Below, piece by piece: positions 49,043 through 60,585 of a stretch of DNA of 64,000 nucleotides. The stretch covers positions 44,551,376 to 44,615,375 of the forward strand of contig NC_044601.1 in NCBI RefSeq assembly GCF_901933205.1. The letters are read 5' to 3'. How positions within the stretch are numbered: the stretch's first letter is position 1; each line of letters begins with the position of its first letter. Below the pieces are notes generated by a model. It was not told the origin of the DNA. It saw only the letters and a program-made list of their open reading frames with translations, and did not search any database. The translations under genes were made by a program, and so were the position numbers. This stretch comes from Camarhynchus parvulus. Taxonomy: Eukaryota > Chordata > Aves > Passeriformes > Thraupidae.

Positions 49043-52000
49043 GTGAGGCGGCGGGAGCCGGGGCGCCGCAAGCAGCGCCGCGACACCCCCCGGCGGCGCC
49101 CTGCCCCTCCCTGGGCGCGGTCGGGAGCCGGGATCGGCCCCGAACCGCATCCCGCCGAGCCGCGGGCTCCGGCTCTTTATTCCCCGGGGAGTCCCGCCGC
49201 AATCGCCCACCAACCCACCCACCCACGTTCCCCCGCGGGGTGCGGGCGCTGCGGAGCGGGGCTGCGGGAGCCGCAGCGAGCCCCCTCCCCGCCATGGCTG
49301 GGCGGAGGGGCCGGGTCGGGAGCGCAGCGCCCGCCGCCGAGCCCGTCTGCCCGGAGACACCGGCGGGTGGGCGTGGCACGGTCCGCACTGCGGTCCCGGT
49401 AGCTGCTCGGGGCGGACAAAGGGCGGCTGGCGATGGGGCGGGTGGGCTGGGCTGGAGCTGCGGGGCGGCTGCCGCCCGCAGTCCCCGTCCCCACCGCCAC
49501 GCTAAGCCGGCGGGGTTCGGGGCGTTTTCCCTCTCGGCGGCAGGGGCTGCGCGGGCGGGAGCGCAGCCGCGCCTTTGTGTCTAACTTTGGGCGCTGGGAC
49601 TTTTCTGTCGTCTGGACAATTTTTCAGGACCCAAGTTCTATATACGCGTTTATATTCCAATAAAGAAAATCCATATGAGTAACAAGGCTGTTACCCCAAT
49701 GCTCAGCCTCGTTATTGTCCGACTGCGGGGTCCTCTGACTCGGCATTTATTTGTCCTTTTCTTAAGACGGCGATGCAGGGTGGTATTGCAAGTGAAATGA
49801 CGGTTTTATAAGTTTTCGTTGTGGTTTCTGATACAATAGATTGTAGTGTATATGCGGAGAGGAGGGGGGAAAAAAACCAAACAAAAAACCAACAAGCTGT
49901 TGCGGTATTAGTGGAATAAAGCACGAAGAAAATTATTGCCGGACCTTACAGTTATTTAAACTCAGTTGATAGCTGATTTTATAATTTGTATTTTTTTGTT
50001 CTGGGTTGGTGAAAACAAAGATTTCAGGAACTGCCATTGTTAAGAGTGGAGAAGAGATCCCGGAACGGGGAATTGGTAGCAGCCTTGTCATGTAGGTGTG
50101 GTTCAGCAGTCCAGCTAGGACTTCATCTGTGTCTCTATTGTTGCTTTCTTAACCGTTGTTGCTTTAGCTGGTTATTTCTCAGAATTCTTTTTCATTACTA
50201 TTTGAGGGAAAAGGCATCCTCCTCTCAGCCAACCAGTTTCATCATAACCTGTTCATCTTTATTGCTACCATTGTCTCTTTGGGAGAGCTACTGAGGCAGG
50301 TGCTTTGTCATTCAGAGCTTCTTCAGCATTGCACTTCCTTAACTCTATCTAATTTTCAGCTGTGTTAGAAGAGAAGTGGTTGCATTCTAATTAAATTGTC
50401 AAAGATTATAAAGCAAATTGGTAAAATTTCTTCCCTCAAGACGGCTAATACCCTTCCTCTGAAGAAATGCTCTCCAGTCTCTTCTTGAATCTCCTATTGT
50501 ACAGTCACTGCTGCATAGCTCAGTTGCTGCTATCTCCTGCCACTAAGCAGAACACCCACTTACAGGTTTAGATGTTTAGAGGGAATGTTTGGCCTTTTAA
50601 TTCATCATTTTGGATTAGAAGTCACCTTGCTGTTCCTAGTATCAGACCATCTGATTGAGATTTTTGCGTGCTAAGAAAACTCCTTGGTGAAATTTTGAGG
50701 TACGTTTTTCTGGATGAATACAGTGGGAGTCTGACGCTTTGTCTATGTGAGGCAATTGTGGGCTCAGAGAATATTTTTCTGTTTGGAAAGTCTGCTGTAG
50801 TCTGGAAAAAAACCCCACTTCTTGCTGCCTTTATTCTCAACATAGCTTTAAATGCATTTTGGTTCTTGATAACTCTGCCTTACTGTCTTCTCTGGTACAT
50901 CTCCTGAGTACCATCAGTGAAAACTGTGGATTCATGCGCCAAACTGCAGAGCAACGTGTCAAAGAAAACATCTGCTGATAGCACATCAGTGGCGTGATGC
51001 TACGCAACCTGGTGGAATGCAGAGTCATTTCTTAATATATCGTGGGGAGGGAATGGTGTGGCGAGACGCATTTTCATTAATTACATTTTGGATGTGACTT
51101 TGCTAAGGGGGCAATTCTCCAACCCACCGTCCACCAAAAGAGAAGAGGGGAGTGAAGAGAAAGCTTCAAGATTTTTCCACTGATTTAGCAGATGCTACTG
51201 GGTGTGCCCTCCCTGCTGTCTGATTATTCCTGTGTCTAGTGGCACTGCACTCTTAAGACTGCATAAAGAAAGAAATAGCTCCAGTTCCGCCATGTTTACA
51301 GCAGTAATGTCCACACTGCTAAGCCATCATTGGACTGACCTTGGATTTTTCATCCACATTTACCTTTGTTCTGCCCAAAACCTGATATAGTGATATCATT
51401 CATTTAATACATTTTGTTCTGCTGTAATACACATGCATAATTTTTGCATCCAGATTGCTGAATCATGCTGTTGCATATTCTGGATAGTCTACCCAAATTC
51501 CAGCTTCAGCTTGCCTGCATAGGGCATAAAGGCTTTTATGTCCTTGGCTTTTTTTTTTCCCCCCAATTTATTTTGGTCTGAGTCCTGTATTTTGGACATT
51601 GTCCGGCTCAATCAGGCAATGACTGAGCAATCTTGACTACATCTAATCAGAATCTTATCCCTACAGCAAATTAGGATCATATCTAAAGTAGCTAGGGGTG
51701 GTGGACCAGTCCTTTCATTAGCAGCGTTGATGAATCATAGTCCATGTTGTTTAGCGGACCTCCAGAAAGCATTGTAGTTTCTCTGCCCAAGCTTGATGTC
51801 ATAAGCCAGGGAGCTATTTCTCTTCAAGCTTCTTGAAGTTCAGCACTCATTCATTCAGTGCACTTCAGCTTTGTGATCAATGTCAGTTTCATAGTTATTG
51901 TTTTCATATGTGCTCTATTTGTATGGTATTATATCATCTTGGTCTTCTTGCTCTCAGATATTCCAACACCTGGAAGATATTAAAGCCTGTTTAGATGTAT

Positions 52001-53675
52001 TTGCCTGCCAAAACTTGTCCCAAAAATGTACCATATGGCCAAGTGCTTTCTGAGAAAACAAAGTAAGGAGACTTGCAGAAGAGTCTTGCTGCTTATGCCT
52101 CTGAACAATGATGCGTCAGTCAGGAAGTGGAGGTGGCTGGTTATAGCTCAGTTATTTTTCTCAAGTGGTTATGGAACACACAGGCAATACTGTATTTTCA
52201 ATTTTTTCTTGAGATTCACATGGCAGCTACTTAATTGTTGGTAGCATGTTACAGTAAGCTTGCTGCTACCTTTATTTGGATGCTGACAAGGAAGAGCCCT
52301 GGATGCATTCTTCTTGCAGAGGCTTCAGGCTCTTGAAATGCAGATGTTCATATTTGCATGGAGAACCTACTCAGAGGTGCAATGGGAGACTAACACTGCA
52401 GATCTGGTTTCTCTGCTATTCCCTCTTTTCTTCTCATGCTTCATCCCTGCAACATGGCTTATGCCTAAGTTCTGACATTTCCGCTGCCTTGAAACAGAGA
52501 ATACATATAGCATGGGGAGTGGCATTGAAGTAACATCCACAGCCTGAAACCCTGAGAGAAGTGTTAATTCTAGACTCATTCTGAGGGGTTGGACACAGAC
52601 CTCTTCAGGCATCTTGTTGTCAAACCCCAAAGTGGTCTAATCCAATAATTCCATGCAAAAGCATGGTCATGTGGGGAGGGGCCACCAGACACCTCCTCAC
52701 CAGCAATCCATTTTATGTTTGCCAGTTCATTTCTGTAAATGTAATGATGGTTTTTTAGGAAAAAAAAATGAGTGCAATTTTGGTTTTCAAAATTGCAGTA
52801 GTGCCTGGACTCACTAGTAGTGTTACAGCCTGCTCATTATTTCAAAAGTAGATTTTCAGAACAATTTCAAAACAAAATTATATAAAAATCTGAACTGTAT
52901 TCTTTTTTTTTTCCAAATTGTTCATTAAAATCTTATGGAAGAAAGCTAGAAACTTGTCTTTTGGCTGCAATGACTTTTTTCCCTGGTTGAATTTCAGTCC
53001 TTAAAAATCTACTTTGGAATAATATATTTTTTTTGGTCACATAAGTGTCAAGTGTCTTACTTTTTAAGTAGCTGGGGGAAAAACAGTAGGGAACAGAGAT
53101 GTGCAATTTGGTTTTTTAAAAAAAAAGATCAAGCACAGCATTTTCAAATTCAAAACTGGAGTTCTGACACTTCATAAATAAAAGATCACTTGAATTTTAA
53201 TTTAAAATATGATATGCTTCAAAGATACTGAATGAAGAAGTCAGCAATTTAATACTTTGTATTTAAATATTAATTAGCAACATGCTAGGTAATGCTGTCT
53301 TTTTCTTCTGAAACGCACAACCTGACTGAAGTGTCCTCTGGGTGATTCATTTTTGTTTTGTAAATTTATATATTAGGATTTTAAAGGTATGTCAGGGACA
53401 TTGGTAACTTACTGTGAAGTGGCTACTACTGCAGTTCTAAAGCTGGGGCCTTAAAGAAGGGTCACCCTTTGGAAAGGCAGATGGTTTTTTTTCTGATTCC
53501 TGTCAGAATCCTTCTGAATGTATTTTAAAAAATTGCTTTGTGTCTTGGAAGAAAGCGAGGCTGGGCTTGGAATTCAGAAATCTGCAAATAGTTTGAATGC
53601 AAATAGAAAAGTACTCAGTTAAAGCTTCCAGTGGTCATGTGTCAAGCTACATGTGTTTTGTATTTTGAATTTTAG
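49043..53675 (+). other. MAP1B: MAP1B intron 1
   Basis: The intron is 4,633 bases, with GTGAGG donor and TTTTAG acceptor. The first 540 bases belong to the CpG island; the rest is AT-rich. I see no mobile element I can name and no alternative exon with family resemblance. Low-complexity pieces include an A/C-rich patch near 49,868-49,893 and T runs near 51,548, 52,903 and 53,022. Confidence 0.9.
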
Positions 53676-53777
53676 GAATCCGATCATGGGACACAAACTT
53701 GGTTGAATGCAACTTGGATCAAGAACTGAAACTCTTTGTGTCTCGCCATTCAGCTCGATTCTCTCCTGAAGTTCGAG
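53676..53777 (+). CDS. MAP1B: MAP1B coding exon 2
   Basis: The second coding exon completes codon 60 (Gly) and adds residues 61-92, plus the first base of codon 93. Its translation reads IRSWDTNLVECNLDQELK and then LFVSRHSARFSPEVR, a block that is very strongly conserved in the N-terminal heavy-chain region of MAP1B. The acceptor is a T-rich tract ending TTTTAG at 53,675, and the donor GTGAGT at 53,778 is a perfect consensus. Both splice junctions fall after the first base of a codon, so the 102-base exon is frame-neutral: skipping it would remove 34 residues without a frameshift. An open frame continues into the intron to about 53,950, but that part has no family resemblance and starts exactly at the donor, so it is read-through of intron sequence. 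The following exon was not found in the window. Confidence 0.95.
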
Positions 53778-56700
53778 GTGAGTTTAAGAACAGAACTGCA
53801 AAATTACACTCTGAAATTGCCTGGCCCAGTAGTTTTAGGGCCTTTTTAAAGTTAAGAAAACTCACCTTTCGATTGAAGAGTTTCTTCATGTGGCGCCAAT
53901 CTAGTAGTCCAGTCCTTATTTTCATAGGTGATGTACACACAAAACAATAACTGGGAAGGCTAGCTCATAGTGGGACAGAGCCAGAACTGATGTCACAGCT
54001 GCTGCGCTACTGCAGCTCGAGCCCTGTATTTCTTCCCAAAGGACTTGAACTTACTTATCTTTCTTGGTATGAGAAGCTGCATTATGGTGAGTCTGCCTTC
54101 ACTCCCAGGAACTTTCTTTGGCTTGTATGAGGAAATCAGAAATGTATAGGGTTAGTAAGACTAAATCTCTTTTGCTGCCTTTTTTCCAAGCTCATTCTTC
54201 CTTAAGAGGATTCACAAAACTGGTAAACAAAAGTTTCAATTTATTGAATGAAGTATAAAGTTTGGGTTTGCTCTGGTTTCACGAGAATCAAGTGTTCGGT
54301 AAGTTTTCTAAGATCTCCTTACTCTTAATACCATTGCTGAATGAGTATGGATGAATTTAATTAGGTTTCTCATGTGAACACATATGACCTTTTCAAAGTA
54401 GTAGAGGTTTCTGTCATTGGTGAAATCATTGTGGCCATATCCACATTGAGTGCTGTCATACAGTACAACCTACTACTGACAAGTGTTAAAAATTCCAGCT
54501 TCTGGAACCTCTCTCATGTGTGGTGAAAAAGGGCTATGAAATTTTGTATCATACTACTAAATCACCTTCCCGAGGTCAGTTGCTATACATTTTTGACAAA
54601 GAGACCCTGATGCCTTGCTAGCATGACAACATTGGTTTTAAATAATGTTCAAAAATGTCTTGTGTAACTAATTTTTTCTTCTTGCAGCTTATATTAAAGC
54701 AGTTTTTGCTGTATTTCCCCATATCTAGAGAGAGTGAAACACTGCCAGGGTTAAGAAAAAATTACATACTTCTATGATTCGTCCTCTGGTTTGAAAACCA
54801 GCACAACTAATAAAACAATACACAGCATGAAGATTTTTGAGTAAAGACATGTAACCCCTTATTTATGTGAATGTAAACTGGGGCCTAAAATACTTGTCTT
54901 TCATTTCATTTTAAATGTCATGAAGCCAATTCAGTTTCTCAGTGACATTTGTTGCTTTGCTTTACAGAGAAAAAATTTAAGAAATGCAAAATGCAGTGGA
55001 TCCCATTTTTGCCATATCTTTGTTTGACTTTAGAAACTTAAAGATCCTGTGTTGCTCTTGTAGCAAAAATATTACAGCATGACTTGTGTTTTTACTACTT
55101 CTTTCAGATAATACATTCTAATACCACTGTGTGAATTAAAATAAAACAAATACTCTACTTTCATAAAATAAATAAGATAAGATAGTGTAGCCCTTTTTCA
55201 GCAGAGAGAATGTAGAATTGTTTAGGAATTTTTCTCAGGGAATTATATTTTTGATTTTTTTCCCCCTTGTTGTCTAGACTTTGCTGTTTAATCTGTCATT
55301 GTGTTGAATTCTAGCTTAATTGCATGTGACTGGCATTCATCAACATCTCTGACAAGCAGAAATGAATGTGTTTTTCATGACTGCACAATCTTTAAACAAT
55401 AAACTGCCAAAATCTGTGTTTACAAAGCATGAAGGAAGCCTGAAACTTGAATAAAGGCAATATCAAGGGATAAAGCTATCCATTTTGACCAACTTCTCAT
55501 CTAAAATTTTGTGGAGAAGTGCATTTGTACCTCCAGAAGCCCACTGTACAGATCAGAGAATTATTTTAGTTTCTTTCTGCTGTTCTCTAATATTGAATTC
55601 CGTATGAGGCTCCTTTGTATCTTCTCTGCTGTTTGGCAGAGAGAAGGCTTTTTTGTTTCCACATTCTAATAAGATGTCAGAGTGTTTGCTTTGTTGCAGC
55701 ACCCAAATATTAAACTTGGGTGTTCAACCATTGAAACGGTGGACTTTCAAAGAGATGATTGTAAGTCTGTATTCCTTTATGGTCCCAAACTCAGAAATGG
55801 AATTTAGGTAACTAGGTGACGTTTTGTCCAAAGGAAGTATTCATCCAAGGTGATGGGATTGCCTGTGGAATGTAATTAAACAACCTTTTTTTTTCCAGCC
55901 TTTTGAATCTGAAGTCTCTGTGCAGCTCACATACAGGGGCAGTTTACTCTTGAGGAAGGCTCCTGGTTTTCTCAGGTCTGACTGCTGGCTGACTGGAGCC
56001 TATTTGATTATCATGTTTAATTATGGTAATTGGGGTGGTGGCTCAGTACGTGCTTGTGTGCTTCTCAGAACAGCTTGAGGTTATGGACAGCAGCAATGTG
56101 AAGGGTAGCAATCTTTCTGCAAAAGGAAGCTTGGAGGAAATGGGGCCTGTCCCCATGCTGTACACCTATGATGTCAAAAGAAAGACATGCAAGAGATTGT
56201 CTGTCAAAGCATTTGTGTGTTTTCACTTAAAGAGTTTAAGGTCCGATGCCCCTCCCTGTGTATAGCAATGTAGGTACTGGTACTGCAGGGAGCGTGATTA
56301 GATCCCAAGACTATTTTTGTGTTCTTTTCAAGGGGGTGGGTTTCTACAGTAATATTTGTGCACATTGTATTCAGCTGTTGGGCAATTTATGAGTGATTTG
56401 TGATTCCTTATAAATAAGATTCAGAATGGAAATTCCTGCGGCTCTTTTCTACTACCTTGTAAAGCAGCTGACTTGGCAGACTCCTTAATTATTATTCAGA
56501 TCTTGGAGAGGTGATGTTGCCAGATGCCGGTGAAAAATGAGTAACAGAACTAATTAAATGGTTGCCTTGACAACAGGCAACATGACTTTAAAGGGGTGTT
56601 CCAGTGGTGCCTCTGTTTTCTTTGTCGTGTACTGATAACTTCCATCTTATGGTAATATGAAAAGGACAAAAAAATGCAAACAATGTACAAGCTGGAAAAG

Positions 56701-58427
56701 GAAACATGCATCTGGTAGTGAGGCAGAACAAGTGGAGAGTGTTGGAAAGAGCTCTTTTGAAATTGCAGCTGTACCTACCAATCTTTGCTTAATTAACAAG
56801 AAAGTTTCAGCTGCATAAAGCATCCTCACAAAAGACCATGTTTTTGGGTGGGGTAGGGTGAAGCTGTTGAAGGCCCTTCTGTAAGATTTGTGCACTGGTA
56901 TTTTTTCTGTCAGTTTCCATCTGGAGACACTTAACTGTTGCATTGGTGCATATTCAAGCCTTTGTCTAGATAAAATCCATTTTATTTAAATAGCTATTCA
57001 CCCCCAACCTTCTAATAAATACTGCTCAAGCTATGCACTGTGGCTACTTTGTACTTTGTCCTGTGGTTATCAAAAACATCTATGCATTTCGTATGTGAAT
57101 AGCACCAGGAGGCCTCCTGTTGCCCATTAGCCAGTGCAGAGGCCAACTGCTGACTTAAGTGAGTCCTCCCTTACCTGTGCTGAGGACTATTTTATTGCCA
57201 GCCTGCCTGCAGCCAAAGGGGATCTTGGCAAAGTGCAAGACATGTTTTATTTCCTTTTGGCAGCTATCTGCATCTGCAGCAGCAGTGGGCTTCCCTCCTT
57301 CAGCCTTCCTAAGAAGTCTTTGCTTTATGATACTGTCATTGTTCCATAAAGCCTTAACAACTTCCCTTCTGACAGTTACCATTTCAAAAGTTATGGTTTT
57401 GGGCTGCTCATAACCTGTGGAGAATTTTTGGATCTGGGAATTTTGGTCAGCAGTGTGCACAGCTCTGTATTTCAATGAAGTGGTGTATAGTCCCATTTCC
57501 TTTGTCAAAGCAGATCTAAAACCACTTAACATCACACCGAGTAGCTTGCCATGTGAACTTGTGGATCACTAATAAAATCCTGAACAGCATGAGTTTTGTG
57601 CTGATTTACTTGAAAACTGCAGTTCATCAAAATTCCTCAAATCAGGACATAGGTACTTGAGCTAAACCTGTTATTTGAAATGAAAGAAAGGAAGTCAAGA
57701 CCAGATTTTTCAGGTGCTATCAGAATGCCATAACTGCCTAGGAATTAATTTTGTTTAAGATCTCAGGTGGCCTGGTATGCACATTTAGGAACATGCTACA
57801 AATATGATTCTTCAGGTATTGAGAGGCTGTGTTCATAGCTGGAGTAGCTATTGAGTGGGATCGTTTTAGCTCATTATATGTTTGAGGAAGTTAATTTTAG
57901 TTGGCTGCAAGACTTGCTTTGTGTCTCAAAGTATTTGTGCATTGAATGAAAGAAAATGGAGGCAGACTGGAAAAGGTAATTGAGCTGACTCACGCTGCAG
58001 TGGCTGCAAATGGTGTCCCTGCAGGGTGACCTGCAGCTGCCACTGGTCCAGGGCTGCAGCCGTGGAGCAGCTCAGCAGCACAAAGCCAGGAGCCCCTGGG
58101 TCCTGTTGGAGGATGTTGATGGGAGCATATGCACTGGGCTATTCCTGAGCTTTTTGTGGGGAGATGCTAGGATTTTGGTGGTTTGGGAGAGGATTACAGT
58201 GTAATACCCTATGTGTTTGGGTACAAAAATTGCCAAAACCTTCTTTTCTTAGTACTATTTAAAATTCTAGAGATTCTAATAAGTCTCTTTGTCATCTTTT
58301 TTACAATGAGTAAGGTGTTGCACTTATGTGACAATCATTCTGGCATTGACTTCCATGTCTGCTTTTTTTAGGAAAGATCTCAAAGAAAATTCGCATGCAT
58401 TTGCATTACTGCCAAAACACTGGTACC

Positions 58428-58463
58428 TGCTGATTCACACTAAGCTATTAGTGTGAATCAGCA
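58428..58463. repeat. Perfect 16-bp inverted repeat with 4-base loop
   Basis: The arms at 58,428-58,443 and 58,448-58,463 are exact reverse complements (tgctgattcacactaa on the left) around the loop GCTA. The sequence can form a hairpin in RNA or a cruciform in DNA. It lies in MAP1B intron 2. Confidence 0.95.
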
Positions 58464-60299
58464 AAATTAGTGAGAGGTTATTTTTAAATGCCTGTATCAA
58501 AATTAAATACAGTCAGTTCAGTTGTTATAGAATAGCCCCTGTTTTATGCGCACAGGTTTTGGCTTGTGTGAGGCAGCTACCAAAGGCATGGAATTAAGTT
58601 AGTTATGAATAATGATAGCATTTCAACTGCATTATGAAATTTGAATCCCCATTCCTCTTTATTAGAATGAAAATTAAGCATACCTAATGCTTAATATGCC
58701 TATTATATTCACAGGTATATTCACAAAGGTTACTTTGTTAAGGGTTTTCTGATAGAATTATAATTCTTAATGTGTTGCTTGTGAGATTCCTCAATCTTTT
58801 TCGTAATATTTTGGCTGTGTGGGTTTTCTGAAACTGAAAATTTCAACACTATTTTATTTCTGACCTCTGCCCAGTATCATTTACAGATGACCTACCTCTC
58901 ATCTCTTCCATCATGGATTTATGATAAATATGTAACCAGAATATTATTGCCACTTTTAAAATCTAATTTCTTTTTGTCATGTGCAACATTTTTGTCAGAT
59001 GTCTGTTTTTCTTAATTTTGTTAAGATTTATGTACTTTACTTTTGTGGAATTTGTTACTTTCTCATCTAATTTATCGGCTACTTGAGAGAAATATTAAAG
59101 GTTTTAACTGGACTTTATAATGAGAAGACACTTGATCCAAAGGCCTCTGAAATAATTGGATTGGATTTTGGATTAGAGAAAGTACTATCTAGTATTTTAA
59201 AGTTAGAACAAAAACAAAAATACCCCATAATTAGCAAAAATGAACATTTTATCTTCTTTCTTGAAAGATACAAATATTACTTCATATTAAGTGAATTGCC
59301 TACCCCTGTATTCAGAACCAGACCCAAGTAAGAAGAGTTGAGACACTCCGTGTCTCCAGACTGGGTGCAATGGGGAGCTCATGTTTATTCCCACTGCCAT
59401 CTGCAGAATGAGAGTTGACACTGTGGCTACTGATAGCGACCTTGCAAGTGCTCCTGCTGTCATCTGCCTTGTAGAGACAGGTACAAGAGGTGCATCCACG
59501 CTGGCTGCAAATCCATGTGATCCTGACTGCCAGGAGTATTCCACTGTACCTCACAGCCCCCATGAGTAGGCGAGTTAAGCACTGCAGTCAGTCCCAAATA
59601 GAAAGCTGGATAGTTCTGTAAGAAAGGTGCATGTTTTTGCATCAACCCCCCAGATGATCCCACCAAAAAGACAAGATGGTTAGTTTGGGGTTGTAGTTGC
59701 TGGTGATAATCTGTTCCTAGAGCTGAGAAGAAAAGCAGTGCTTTTGGTGACCTGGATTTGCAGATTTTAATCTGTGATTCAAAACCAGTTGCTGATAAAA
59801 TAAAAGATTGAGTGTAAAAAATTGTATTAAAATAATAACCAGTTCATAAACAAACTTGTGTCAATTTCAGTATTGTTTTGGTGTTGCAATTTTATGTATT
59901 TTAGTACTTCAAAGCTTGTCTGTAGTGGTGAGATAAATCACCATCCTGTGTCCCTCTGCTCCTGTCTCATGCATTGCTATGTGTGGGACATTATGCCCAT
60001 CTGCAACTCTGGAAAGCTTGGGGTGTTATTTAAAAGAAGCAATCAACCTCACAAAAGAGCCCTCCAAAGCAAAACAAAAAAAAAGAAATCTCTTGCAAAA
60101 GATTAGCCATATTCTTAGACTCTATAATCTCTGAGTGGTTCTAAGGAACTACGCAGACTTTCACCTGGAAGTCAACTCCCCACTGTCAAAGGCTGCCTTT
60201 GTCAGTTCTTTCCTTCAGTCTCTTCTTCAGAAGAGACTGATGCCAGCTTTGGCTCCCATGTCCTGAGTAATGAATAAGCTTTCCTAGGTCTTGTAAGCT

Positions 60300-60585
60300 C
60301 TTTCTGGTGGATTGAGTATCTCCCCCACACCTGAGAGACTGGAAAGAGCAAAAGCAAGGAAACTCATCGGTCCAGATAAAGGTGAGTCAATAGGTGAAGA
60401 CAAAACCAAAGAAACAACGAAAACCAAACCAATTAGAACGGTGAAGAAAATTGCTCAACACCTCACACAGGCAAAATGATTCCCAGCCAGTCTCTGAACA
60501 GCCCCGTCTTGGTAACTAAAAACCCAACCTTCTTCATCCACTCTAGCTTTTGTTGCTGAGCATGACGTTGCACGCAGGTATTTGT
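60300..60585 (-). mobile_element. Diverged ERV LTR remnant in MAP1B intron 2, minus strand
   Basis: It shares the ordered landmarks of the 39.5-kb LTR in the same plus-strand order: 'gagagactggaaagagcaaa' with 'ggaaactcatcggtccagat', 'caataggtgaag', then, after about 180 bases, 'tagcttttgttgctgagcat' and 'gacgttgc'. In related bird LTRs, 'ttgctgagcatgacgtcat' stands at this place. The copy is truncated and much more diverged than the one at 39.5 kb, so it may belong to a sister family. Confidence 0.6.

Larger units (their letters stand above)
48330..49580. other. CpG island over the MAP1B promoter, exon 1 and start of intron 1
   Basis: The base composition changes sharply at about 48,330 from AT-rich to very CG-rich, with dense CG dinucleotides including a GGC-repeat run near 48,670 and a TCC-repeat tract near 48,705-48,726. 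It returns to AT-rich after about 49,590. CpG islands mark promoters in vertebrates, and this one is centred on the MAP1B start. Stop codons are rare in such sequence, so the many long overlapping open frames on both strands here are by-products of composition. Confidence 0.9.

Noticed and set aside
48420..49500. Several minus-strand and other-frame Arg/Pro/Gly-rich open frames in the CpG island
   Set aside because: They are shadows of CG-rich DNA around MAP1B exon 1. None shows a domain, and stops are rare in every frame here.
48247..49584. A 445-codon plus-strand open frame as a single gene
   Set aside because: Only residues 207-265 of it are MAP1B exon 1. The upstream part lies before the TATA box, and the downstream part begins exactly at a splice donor and has the composition of a CpG island.
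53778..53950. Extension of the exon 2 frame as additional MAP1B coding sequence
   Set aside because: A perfect GTGAGT donor sits exactly where resemblance to MAP1B stops; the continuation is intron.
57155..57535. A 126-codon minus-strand frame in intron 2 as an antisense gene
   Set aside because: No recognisable domain or promoter and no splice pattern; its length is plausible by chance in 10 kb.
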